A stretch of DNA of 49,658 nt from Bacteroidota bacterium (GTDB lineage Bacteria > Bacteroidota > JABWAT01), in the NCBI GenBank assembly GCA_020161835.1, contig JAIUNL010000025.1:1-49658 (forward strand), in the 5' to 3' direction. Under the pieces are notes generated by a model. It was not told where the DNA came from and did no database searches. It saw only the letters and a list, made by a program, of their open reading frames with translations. Each line of letters opens with the position of its first letter. Position 1 is the stretch's first letter. Positions 32,625 through 40,657 of this stretch are shown in pieces. A program made the position numbers and the translations under genes.

Positions 32625-33782
32625 TCACGCCACGCCCGCAAATTTCACCAGCTGATGTCCGTATTTAAGTTCAAGCCGGTCGATGGCTTTGAAGATTTTG
32701 TCTTCCCGGGTTTCTTCCTTCGTATCCCAGAGCAAAAGCTGTTCCACGGTTCTGAATAACCGGTCGGCGGTGATGACCATGAGTCCAACCTGTACCCGCC
32801 GGATGAGCATTCCCGCAAGCAGTCTTTCCAGTTTTTCGTACACCAGCCGTTCAGCATGAATCCCGCCGGGAAAGTTCAGTTGCCGGTAATCAGTCTGATG
32901 ATCAGCAAACTGAAGCGAAATCTTAAACTTTCCGGCAAGCAAATTCCGTGACCGCAACGTCTGACAGAGCCGGTGAAGTCCGTTGAACAGATAACCCCGC
33001 ACAAGTTCGCCGTCATTGGTGGGTTCCTGAAACACAATTTTCTCGGTGAGAGCCGTTGATGCCGTATTTGGCGTGACCAGCCGGTCGTCAATTCCGCTGG
33101 CGTACCGGTGAACCGACTGACCCGGGAGTCCGAAGATTTGTTTGAGGTATGAAACGTCGACTTTCTGCACATCGCCCACAATCAGCAGATTCAGATCACG
33201 CAGACGGATGAGCATATCCTGCTGAATATCGGGTAAAATGTGAGTCGGATTCGGCGACAGAAACGGTTTTTCTTCACCTTCAGGAACGATGATCAGTTTT
33301 TCGTTGGAAAAAAGAGCCTGATCGGCGGCGGTTTTACTCACCAGCTTGTTGATGGCAAGTCCCGAGAAAGCCGGCGTCCCGAGGTCGGATTCCAGTTCTT
33401 TTTCCAGCTTGTAGAGTACGTTCTGTTCCTGTCCCCACAGGCGGCGGGTTCCGGTAAGATCAATGTAACTGGATGAGTACGACGGTTGCTCTATCACCGG
33501 GGAATAATAAGCCAGCCGTTTTTTGATCTGAGCCAGAGCCTGATCGTACAATTTCCGGTCAGCCAGGGCAACTTTTGCATCGGGAATCCGGCTGAGGACT
33601 TTCTGCAGGGGCTGTCCCTGAACGATGCCCATCCGTTTACCTTCATCTGAGACGGCCAGAACGGGTGAACGCTGCTGGTAAACGCCAACAATGACAATGG
33701 GGTGTCCCTTCCATTCGGGATGGCGCTGCTCGATGAGCCGGGTATAAAGCGACTTGATTTTGAGGTGACCGATCTGTTTCAT
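32625..33782 (-). CDS. imuB: ImuB-like Y-family polymerase protein without catalytic residues
   Basis: A 385-residue Y-family protein with palm, fingers, a thumb with helix-hairpin-helix (LIVGDVQKVDVSYLKQIFGLPG) and a little-finger region. The metal ligands are gone. The position of HVDMDCFF is HLKIKSLY, with both Asp replaced by Lys. SLDEAYLD is SYSSSYID, with Asp-Glu replaced by Ser-Ser. That is the pattern of ImuB, a structural mutasome subunit. EQLLLW near residue 347 could be a beta-clamp-binding peptide. It is shorter than the usual 450-500 residues. A perfect E. coli-like LexA box lies 11 bp before the ATG. Confidence 0.88.
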   Translation of the reverse strand: MKQIGHLKIKSLYTRLIEQRHPEWKGHPIVIVGVYQQRSPVLAVSDEGKRMGIVQGQPLQKVLSRIPDAKVALADRKLYDQALAQIKKRLAYYSPVIEQPSYSSSYIDLTGTRRLWGQEQNVLYKLEKELESDLGTPAFSGLAINKLVSKTAADQALFSNEKLIIVPEGEEKPFLSPNPTHILPDIQQDMLIRLRDLNLLIVGDVQKVDVSYLKQIFGLPGQSVHRYASGIDDRLVTPNTASTALTEKIVFQEPTNDGELVRGYLFNGLHRLCQTLRSRNLLAGKFKISLQFADHQTDYRQLNFPGGIHAERLVYEKLERLLAGMLIRRVQVGLMVITADRLFRTVEQLLLWDTKEETREDKIFKAIDRLELKYGHQLVKFAGVA

Positions 33783-33792
33783 GCAGTAAAAA

Positions 33793-33812
33793 TACTGTAT
33801 AAAAAAACAGTA
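33793..33812 (-). promoter_or_regulatory. LexA/SOS box at imuB
   Basis: TACTGTATAAAAAAACAGTA reads as CTGT-N8-ACAG with TA on both outsides, the full E. coli-type SOS consensus. It sits 11-30 bp upstream of the imuB ATG. The sequence is palindromic at its ends, so it can be read on either strand. Confidence 0.85.
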
Positions 33813-33867
33813 GTCAAGATGGTTACTGCCTGCACCGAAAGCTTTTTGGGGGTCACAAATTACGGGT

Positions 33868-33903
33868 CACCGGAGGGACAGGGGACGTGGGACAAGTGAC
33901 GGA
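33868..33903. repeat. GTCACTTGTCCC repeat, right copy (inverted)
   Basis: Reverse complement reads CCGTCACTTGTCCCACGTCC, matching the left copy at 27867-27898. The surrounding gap 33783-34072 also holds a 9-bp hairpin, TTTTTCACA-A-TGTGAAAAA, at 33997-34015, and no gene. Confidence 0.55.
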
Positions 33904-34072
33904 AATTGCAGGAAAAAATAATCACGGGTCACGAAAAACAGGAACAAGTAACTCGTAATTGTAAAGAAAGGTCACTGAGCGTGTCATCCCGAGTGATTTT
34001 TCACAATGTGAAAAATATTATCGAGGGACGCCGTGCCCTTTCTTTAGGGACAATTGGAGGAAAATTAAATAC

Positions 34073-34846
34073 TTATTTCTTTCTGACGGCGACGACTGTT
34101 CCCTTATAATTCACATCGAATTCGTACGAAGGTTTGACTTTGGAGTTAAGGTAGCCTGATGGAATAAATTTATAGGTTATCCATGTATTTTTAATCTGAA
34201 CAGTTATATCGGATGGGTGATGTCCGGGAAAAATTGAAATTCCGTTTGCTTCAGCAATTTGTATACCCGGTTGTTTTTTTAAAGCTGAAATCAGACCATG
34301 AAGGTTAACATTGGATTCGTGGATTCTTAGCTCGACTAAAAACGTAGAAGGAGCGTTATGAATTTCAATGTTGTACTTTTCAAAAAGAGAGTCCACATAG
34401 GTGTTTCCGGTTGGCAGGGTTCCACGATAAAGATTATTTACCCACGAAACCGTGGTATCACCGATAACAAGAATTTCAGTTGAAGTGTACCATAGCCAGG
34501 GGTGAATGGAGTTGTTCGAAAAAACAGAATCACGTTCCGGATATTGAACGGCGTGGTAAAGATGAACCAATCCATTATAAAAAAGACCGTGCATTTTTTC
34601 AGGGATATAAAAAACCGAATCCAACGTACTGTCTTCTTCTGTTTCCCGCAGGGAAAGCAGAAAAGCATCATTGGCAAAACTTTCCTTCAATTCAGCAGGC
34701 ACATCAGAATCATTGGCCGGACTCATGGTCACACTCTTCCAGCTTACAACCCTGATGTCTTCCTGATCTTCTTCACGTGTATCTGTTGATTCGCAACCCG
34801 GCAAAACCAAAAGGGCAATCAACCCGGCAAAAAGTAAATGTCTCAT
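34073..34846 (-). CDS. Hypothetical lipoprotein
   Basis: A 257-residue protein. The signal peptide MRHLLFAGLIALLVLPGC has a canonical lipobox, so it is probably anchored in a membrane facing the periplasm. An acidic linker (TREEDQEDIR) follows. The body is beta-rich. The part around FLVELRIHESNVNLHGLISALKK resembles a small alpha/beta domain, but I recognise no family. It stands alone between repeat-rich DNA and the kynureninase gene. Confidence 0.72.
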   Translation of the reverse strand: MRHLLFAGLIALLVLPGCESTDTREEDQEDIRVVSWKSVTMSPANDSDVPAELKESFANDAFLLSLRETEEDSTLDSVFYIPEKMHGLFYNGLVHLYHAVQYPERDSVFSNNSIHPWLWYTSTEILVIGDTTVSWVNNLYRGTLPTGNTYVDSLFEKYNIEIHNAPSTFLVELRIHESNVNLHGLISALKKQPGIQIAEANGISIFPGHHPSDITVQIKNTWITYKFIPSGYLNSKVKPSYEFDVNYKGTVVAVRKK

Positions 34847-34985
34847 TTAAATTCCGGTTTTGTTTAAAATGAAGTAACTCAGTAGCTGAGGGGAGAGGAT
34901 AATCAGATGAATGTCGTTGAATGAAAAGAAAAAATCAATTTAGAATGAAAATATAATAATATAAAGGTCGATTTCAACAAAACCA

Positions 34986-36263
34986 TCACGTTACATCCCC
35001 TGACCGCTGTTGAAAACTCAGATGAAGCTGCCGGTTCACAATTTCCGACATTTTCAGAACGGCAACTGCCAGATCTTCAAAAGTCGTATAAAGCGGAGTA
35101 ATCCCGATTCTGACATGATCAGGTTCACGGAAGTCGGGAATGATGACCGGACCACCATCAACGCCGGCAATCAGAGCCTGACAAATGGCATAAGCTTCAG
35201 GATGACGGAAGGAAATGTGTGATCCGCGCTGATCCGGATTTTCAGGTGAACCCAGTGTAAACCCGAGTGGCAACAAAACTTCTTTCCACATTTCAATCAG
35301 AAATTCAGATTGCTGAAGACTTTTCTTTCTGAGTTTTTCCATTCCGGTTGTCACCAGTAAATCAACCGAGGCATCAACGGCTGCCAGGGATAAAACCGGT
35401 GGCGTTCCGACCGTGAATTTACGGATTCCAGTTGATGGTTTGTAAGTCAGTTGAAAATCGAAGGGACGGGCATCACCAAACCATCCCCAGACAGGCGGAG
35501 TCAGGTGATCCTGCAAATCCTTCCGAACATATAAAAAAGCCGGTGAACCAGGTCCGCCATTCAGATATTTGTAGGTGCACCCAACGGCTAGATCAGCTTC
35601 CGATCCGTTCAAATCAATCAAAACTGCACCGGCTGCATGACTTAAATCCCACAGCATCAAAGCGCCAGATTCGTGAACCCAACCCGTCACTTTTTTCATG
35701 TCATACATGAAGGCAGACTTGAACGTCACATGACTGAGAACGACTAGCGCAACGTCGTCAGAAAGTGCTTTTTTTATGTCCTCATCCGAAACCGTCATGC
35801 CATCCTGACTTTGGATCAGCCGAAGCGAGTAATCGGGTCCAAGCTGATAAATAATCCCCTGAAGAATATACAGATCGGAAGGGAAGTTGAGGGTATCAGA
35901 AACGATGACTTTTCGTCCGGGTCTGGCAGAAACGGCAGCCCAAGCCAGTTTGAACAGATTTTGTGAAGTGGAATCGGTCACCACAACTTCATCAGATTTC
36001 GCACCAATGAGTTTCGCAATTTTTCCGCCGGTTACTGAAGTTTGTGTGTACCAGCCTTCATTCCAGCTTCTGATCAGCCGGGTTCCCCAGGCTTCCTGAA
36101 TTTCTTGCTGAAGCCGGTCAGCGGTACCTTTTGGAAGACGGCCGAGGGAATTTCCATCGAGATAAATCAGGTTTTCTGGACTGTGAACAAACCATTGCCG
36201 GGTGAAGGCAATCGGATCGTTCTGATCAAGTTTACGGGCTTTTTCAATCCATTTAGTTTTCAT
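34986..36263 (-). CDS. kynU: Kynureninase
   Basis: A 425-residue fold-type I PLP enzyme. The signature YLDGNSLGRLPKGT is near 34-47, LWDLSHAAGAVLIDLNG near 204-220, and the PLP lysine is K232 in CTYKYLNGGPGSP. PVWGWFGDARPFDF and TGIRKFTVGTPPVLSLAA are further kynureninase blocks. It hydrolyses kynurenine or 3-hydroxykynurenine to (3-hydroxy)anthranilate and alanine. Tryptophan dioxygenase and kynurenine formamidase are not in the window. Its ATG overlaps the SGNH hydrolase stop by 11 bp, so the two form an operon. Confidence 0.95.
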   Translation of the reverse strand: MKTKWIEKARKLDQNDPIAFTRQWFVHSPENLIYLDGNSLGRLPKGTADRLQQEIQEAWGTRLIRSWNEGWYTQTSVTGGKIAKLIGAKSDEVVVTDSTSQNLFKLAWAAVSARPGRKVIVSDTLNFPSDLYILQGIIYQLGPDYSLRLIQSQDGMTVSDEDIKKALSDDVALVVLSHVTFKSAFMYDMKKVTGWVHESGALMLWDLSHAAGAVLIDLNGSEADLAVGCTYKYLNGGPGSPAFLYVRKDLQDHLTPPVWGWFGDARPFDFQLTYKPSTGIRKFTVGTPPVLSLAAVDASVDLLVTTGMEKLRKKSLQQSEFLIEMWKEVLLPLGFTLGSPENPDQRGSHISFRHPEAYAICQALIAGVDGGPVIIPDFREPDHVRIGITPLYTTFEDLAVAVLKMSEIVNRQLHLSFQQRSGDVT

Positions 36264-36882
36264 TTTGGAATTCTTCTTTTAAAACCGGTAAAAGGATAGA
36301 AAGAGCCAGAGCTGACCATTTTTCGTAGGCTTTACCGGAAGGATGAAGCAGGTCGCCGGCAAGAAAAGAAGGGTCATTTTTCACTTCCCGGCTGAAGGTG
36401 GTGATATCAACGTAATTCACCTGCCGTTTTTCAGATTCTTCCCGGTTAATCGTGTTGAACCGGTCGATTTCTTCGGAAATTTTTTCGGGATTCCGGTCAT
36501 TGGCAAACGGAGTCACGCCCCAGTCTGGAATTGAAAGCACGAGAATATGAGACGGATTTTTATCCGCAAAAAAAATGGCTTCATCGAGAAGTCCGGCAAA
36601 TTCAGTCCGGTACGTTTCAGGGTCAAGGTGACGGTATTGATTATTCACACCAATCAAAAGAGAAACCAGATCAAACGGACCTTCCGGATTTGATTCCAGG
36701 ATGCCATCTGAAAGTTCATTTGTTGTCCACCCGGTTTTGGCGATGATGACGGGCAGATCAACGGGAATTCCAATTTCTGAAAGTTTTGAAGCCAGCAGAA
36801 CCGGCCACCGGTCAGATTCAGAAACACCCTCACCAATCGTGTAAGAATCACCAAGAGCAAGGAAGGAAAGGTTTTTTTTCAT
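36253..36882 (-). CDS. SGNH/GDSL hydrolase
   Basis: A 209-residue SGNH hydrolase. Block I is FLALGDSYTIGEGV with the nucleophile Ser13, block III is LIGVNNQYR near 86, and block V is DLLHPSGKAYEKW with the Asp/His pair near 183. No signal peptide is seen, so it is probably cytosolic. The family covers esterases, lipases and thioesterases. Translationally coupled to kynureninase, it could act on an N-formyl or ester intermediate of the same pathway, but that is only a guess from position. Confidence 0.9.
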   Translation of the reverse strand: MKKNLSFLALGDSYTIGEGVSESDRWPVLLASKLSEIGIPVDLPVIIAKTGWTTNELSDGILESNPEGPFDLVSLLIGVNNQYRHLDPETYRTEFAGLLDEAIFFADKNPSHILVLSIPDWGVTPFANDRNPEKISEEIDRFNTINREESEKRQVNYVDITTFSREVKNDPSFLAGDLLHPSGKAYEKWSALALSILLPVLKEEFQNEN

Positions 36883-36947
36883 AGAGGGAATTTACCACGA
36901 AGGTAAAAAAGGTTTTTTTAACAGTTGGTTCGGAAAGAAGAAATACT

Positions 36948-37027
36948 GGATTCCCGCCTTCGCGGGAATGACAATTTCCCTGTTTTTTAGTGTAGTAAGA
37001 GGACTGTCATTCCCGCGAAGGCGGGAA
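36948..37027. repeat. Inverted pair of CGGGAATGACA palindromes (REPIN-like)
   Basis: GGATTCCCGCCTTCGCGGGA followed by ATGACAA at 36948-36974, and its inverse TGTCATTCCCGCGAAGGCGG at 37005-37027. The GACA ends face each other, opposite to the arrangement around the GIY-YIG gene. Confidence 0.88.
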
Positions 37028-37119
37028 ATGATAATTCTGCGAAGCAAATCCATGAAATTTTAATAAAATATTTTGGAAAAGGCTTCGAACCTTTTTAGCT
37101 CTTCACCAGTCGCCTTACC

Positions 37120-37893
37120 CTAATTTTCTTTTCCATCCAACCCAAGCGTTTCGATTTTATCCTGAGTCCGTTGAATATAGAGTGTTGTATCTTTATAGGA
37201 ACTGTCGTCGATGGCATTGAAAAATTCGTAGGCTTTCAGGAAATCTTTCTTTTCGTAGGCATCAAGACCTTTTTTATAAATCTGATCTTTGTCTTCGGTT
37301 TTGGTGACGACTTTTTCACCTTTTTTCACTGATTTCAAACCGTCGAGTGCTTCCTGATTTTGTGAATCGAATGCCAAAACCCGGGTGAAACATCTTTTTG
37401 CCGTTGGGAAGTCTTTGCTTTTTACGGCAGCATTTCCATCCAGGATATTTTTCTGCAGGCGTTTTGTGATTTCAGCTTCATTTGCAGATAAATAAGTTTT
37501 AGCTTCTGCATGATCGGGAATCAGGGCCAACAAAGCTTTGTAATGTCCGGCTGCGGTGAAAATATTGTTTTTAGAAGCAGCATCACGGGCAGCTTTTTCC
37601 TTCAGGGCAGTAAAATCTGAAAGAAATTTGTCCAGTTCCATCAGTTTATCTTTGGCAGGCTGATGGTTAAATTTTTCGGATAAAAACACCAGTTCCTGTT
37701 TGGCCTGAGCCAAAAGTGCCGGATCGGGGATTTTCTTTCCATCAGCAATCCATTTATCAGCCCGGGTCATCGAAATTTCTATTTTTTGATCTTTGCTGAA
37801 TCTGCCCGCCCAAAGTTCATCTGAAGTTGGTGCACATCCCGAGAATCCCCAGAGAAGCATCAATAAGGAAAAGAAAGAAAGAAGTTTATTCAT
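37120..37893 (-). CDS. TPR-like lipoprotein
   Basis: A 257-residue lipoprotein. The signal peptide ends at the lipobox GFSGC near residue 20. The rest is helical with TPR-like pairs, for example ILDGNAAVKSKDFPTAKRCFTRVLAF and YKKGLDAYEKKDFLKAYEFFNAI. Its ATG overlaps the adenylate cyclase stop by 8 bp (ATGAATAA), which suggests a partner role in the same signalling unit. No enzymatic motif. Confidence 0.8.
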   Translation of the reverse strand: MNKLLSFFSLLMLLWGFSGCAPTSDELWAGRFSKDQKIEISMTRADKWIADGKKIPDPALLAQAKQELVFLSEKFNHQPAKDKLMELDKFLSDFTALKEKAARDAASKNNIFTAAGHYKALLALIPDHAEAKTYLSANEAEITKRLQKNILDGNAAVKSKDFPTAKRCFTRVLAFDSQNQEALDGLKSVKKGEKVVTKTEDKDQIYKKGLDAYEKKDFLKAYEFFNAIDDSSYKDTTLYIQRTQDKIETLGLDGKEN

Positions 37894-39286
37894 AGATCAC
37901 CCTGAAAATCTGAAGCTGAACCTGTTTATTTTTCATTGGAACGGTGAACGGTTCACTTAATTTAAACGTTTCCGGTTTGAGATGATTTTTTACCACATCC
38001 GTAATCAGAACTTCCTCACCGGCTGCAGCAGAACAAAGCCGTGCAGAGGTGTTCACCGTGTCACCGATTGATGTGTAATCCATCCGGTCACGGCTGCCGA
38101 TATTTCCCGAGACGACTTCACCCGAATGAATGCCGATTCCGAGTCTCAGCCGGTTAAATTCGGCATCTTTTTCTGCCAATTTTTTGAAGTAAATCTGGAT
38201 GTCAACGGCAGCCTGGATGGCCCGTTCTTCTTTCCCTTCACCCTGAAAAACGGCCATGATTTCGTCACCGACAAATTTATCGACGTCACCTTTATGTTTC
38301 CTGATGAAGCCAACCTGCATATCGAGAAGCTGATTCAAAAACTGAACGACTCTATCTGGAGTGGTGCCTTCAGAAAATGCAGTGAACCCCCGAATATCCG
38401 AAAAGAAAAAACACAGTTCGTTTCTGGTTCCGCCCAATTCATGCTGACCCGGATCTCCGGTTTTGATAGCTTCAATGGTGGATTCTGATACATATTTCCC
38501 CATGAGAATCCGTTCTTTCACCGATTGGGTCATCTGATTGAAAGCCTCGGTAAGATCACCCAGTTCATCACCGCCTGAGACCGGAACGACAGGATAACGG
38601 CCGTCAGCAACTTCTTTTGCAGCGTGATACAACAGTCGGATTCTGCGGATGAGAATAGCTGTTACAGTGATGATAATCAGAATGGCGAGAAGAAATCCGG
38701 TCAGACCGGTGTAAAACACTTTTTCCTGTTTCGCTGCGATCAGTTCTCTGATTGGCGTGAGGGAATAAGTGAGTTGCGTGTATCCGAGAAAAATAAGTTT
38801 CCCGCCTGCTTCATATTCAACCTTTCTGGTAAGGAAAACCCGGACATCGTTGATGAGGCGGCCTTTGGAAAGTGTATCAAGTTTTAAAAATTTAGCCTCA
38901 GCCATGGACGAATCGACCAAATGAAGCTGGTCAGAATCGGCGTAAACGTAATAATTCCGGTTTCGGTCAACAACTATGATGGATTCCAGTCCGGGAATGT
39001 CCTGGGCAATCAGTTCAGCAACGACCGAACGAAGTGCCACTTTATCAGTTTCACCCACTGAAAGGGCTTCGGCGGCTGACGTTGAAAGAGTTTGAAAAAG
39101 AGCGTTGAACTGTTTGTGTGAAAGATCTTCAAGATCCTGTTTTTCAGATTCAAACATGGTCGTGACGATGAACAGCAGAACGGAAAGGAAAACCAGTCCG
39201 AACACAAGAGTATACTTAATCTGCAGCGTAATTTTGAATCTTTTCTTTGCCGGTTCTGCCGGTTGGATTTCGGGTACAGTTTCCAT
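37886..39286 (-). CDS. Class III adenylate/guanylate cyclase with periplasmic sensor and HAMP
   Basis: A 466-residue membrane cyclase. The start at 39286 is favoured by AAAAGG just upstream. The ORF could extend to 39361 by adding an unrelated hydrophobic leader. One membrane helix near 25-45, a periplasmic sensor of about 140 residues, a second helix near 190-215 and a HAMP linker follow. The catalytic domain has FFFSDIRGFTAFSE and KFVGDEIMAVF with both metal aspartates, then DYTSIGDTVNTSARL. Lys in DKFVGD and Asp in DYTSIGD favour ATP. The cAMP receptor could be a Crp/Fnr protein such as that at 4486, though no link is shown. Confidence 0.91.
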   Translation of the reverse strand: METVPEIQPAEPAKKRFKITLQIKYTLVFGLVFLSVLLFIVTTMFESEKQDLEDLSHKQFNALFQTLSTSAAEALSVGETDKVALRSVVAELIAQDIPGLESIIVVDRNRNYYVYADSDQLHLVDSSMAEAKFLKLDTLSKGRLINDVRVFLTRKVEYEAGGKLIFLGYTQLTYSLTPIRELIAAKQEKVFYTGLTGFLLAILIIITVTAILIRRIRLLYHAAKEVADGRYPVVPVSGGDELGDLTEAFNQMTQSVKERILMGKYVSESTIEAIKTGDPGQHELGGTRNELCFFFSDIRGFTAFSEGTTPDRVVQFLNQLLDMQVGFIRKHKGDVDKFVGDEIMAVFQGEGKEERAIQAAVDIQIYFKKLAEKDAEFNRLRLGIGIHSGEVVSGNIGSRDRMDYTSIGDTVNTSARLCSAAAGEEVLITDVVKNHLKPETFKLSEPFTVPMKNKQVQLQIFRVIYE

Positions 39287-39601
39287 GCGCATCCTTTTCC
39301 TGATACTGTAAAAATAAATGAAAAGAGGGAAGGGAACAAGAAGGAGACCCCAAAGACCCAAAGACGCAAAGAAATGCCAGTTTTACCTAAATAAGAAAAA
39401 GGGGAAAGAGAAACCTCTTTTATTCATAGAGAAAAAGGGGTTCTTTTATACAAAAAGGCATTCAGGATGGTGATCAAATATTCTTTTCCCACCACAAACC
39501 AAGTTTCTTTCACAAGACTCTTTTATCTTTACAGATTCGTTACCGGAACAGAATAAACCATCGAACTGTTTACTTAATCTAAACCGGTCAATCTTTACTT
39601 A

Positions 39602-40651
39602 ATGAATGAACTTATGAAATATCTGCTTTTACTATTACCCGTCCTTTTTCTTTCCTGCTCAGAAAATAAAACCCAAAAAATGGCCGGAGTTGCACCTAAA
39701 ATTCCTGTTGAGGTTCTGGTTTTAGAACCATCCACCCTGACCGATTTGTATAAAACATCAGGAGTTTTGCAGGCCAATGAAGAAGTTGATCTTCACCCTG
39801 AAACGTCCGGGAGAATTGTCTCCATTTCCTTTTCTGAAGGACAGACGGTTAAATCGGGTGATCTTCTTGTTAAACTGAACGATGCCGATTTGCAGGCTCA
39901 ACTGGCAAAAAATAAAATTCAGGAAAAACTGGCCCGCGAAGATGAAGCCAGAAAAAAAGAATTACTGGCAAAAAAGATGATTTCTCAGGAAGAATACGAT
40001 AAATCGGCTTCGGCTTTTGAATCGTTGAATGCAGATCAGAATTTACTAAAAGCTCAAATCGCCAAAACTGAAATCCGTGCACCTTTCACCGGAAAAATTG
40101 GTGTTCGGTTGGTGAGTCCGGGTTCGTTTCTTTCAACAGCTTCTATTGTTGCAACTTTGGTCGATATCGATCCGCTGAAGGTAGAATTTGCTGTCCCTGA
40201 ACGGCTTTCTTCTGTGGTGAAGTCGGGCACTCCGGTTTCTCTGACTCTGAATTCAACCGGTGAACAATTAACTGCAAAGGTTTTTGCAACCGATTCCAGG
40301 GTGGATCCGGTTAACCGTAGTCTAACCGTAAAAGCTTTGGTAACCGGTGCCGGTTCAAGCTGGATTCCGGGCAGTCTGGTTTCTGTTTCAATCGGACTCT
40401 CCCGTCTTACTGATGCACTGCTTGTTCCCTCCAACGCCATTGTCCCTGATCTTACCGGTCAGTTGATTTACACGGTTATAAACGGAAAAGTTAAACCCGT
40501 TCCGGTTCAAACCGGAGTCAGAACTGAAACTCAGGTTCAGATTACGTCCGGACTTTCGGTGGGAGATTCTGTTATTATTTCCGGACTCATGCAAATCAGA
40601 AAAGGATCATCCGTCGTGGCAAGACCTGTAAAACCTGCAGACGGAAAGTAA
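39602..40651 (+). CDS. RND efflux periplasmic adaptor (membrane fusion protein)
   Basis: A 349-residue MFP with a lipoprotein signal peptide (LFLSC near residue 19). The barrel-sandwich hybrid halves are VDLHPETSGRIVSISFSEGQ near 60 and KTEIRAPFTGKIGVRLVSPGS near 155. Between them is a short alpha-hairpin coiled coil. The beta-barrel and membrane-proximal domains follow to the end. The first ATG is listed; an ATG at 39614 gives a tighter signal peptide. It connects the pump downstream to an outer-membrane channel; no TolC gene is adjacent. The pump gene begins 6 bp after its stop. The 240-bp gap upstream shows no clear regulator gene. Confidence 0.93.
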   Translation: MNELMKYLLLLLPVLFLSCSENKTQKMAGVAPKIPVEVLVLEPSTLTDLYKTSGVLQANEEVDLHPETSGRIVSISFSEGQTVKSGDLLVKLNDADLQAQLAKNKIQEKLAREDEARKKELLAKKMISQEEYDKSASAFESLNADQNLLKAQIAKTEIRAPFTGKIGVRLVSPGSFLSTASIVATLVDIDPLKVEFAVPERLSSVVKSGTPVSLTLNSTGEQLTAKVFATDSRVDPVNRSLTVKALVTGAGSSWIPGSLVSVSIGLSRLTDALLVPSNAIVPDLTGQLIYTVINGKVKPVPVQTGVRTETQVQITSGLSVGDSVIISGLMQIRKGSSVVARPVKPADGK

Positions 40652-40657
40652 ATCAAA

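Noticed and set aside
32625..33782. Active DinB (Pol IV)
   Set aside because: All three catalytic carboxylates are replaced, so an ImuB-type structural role fits better.
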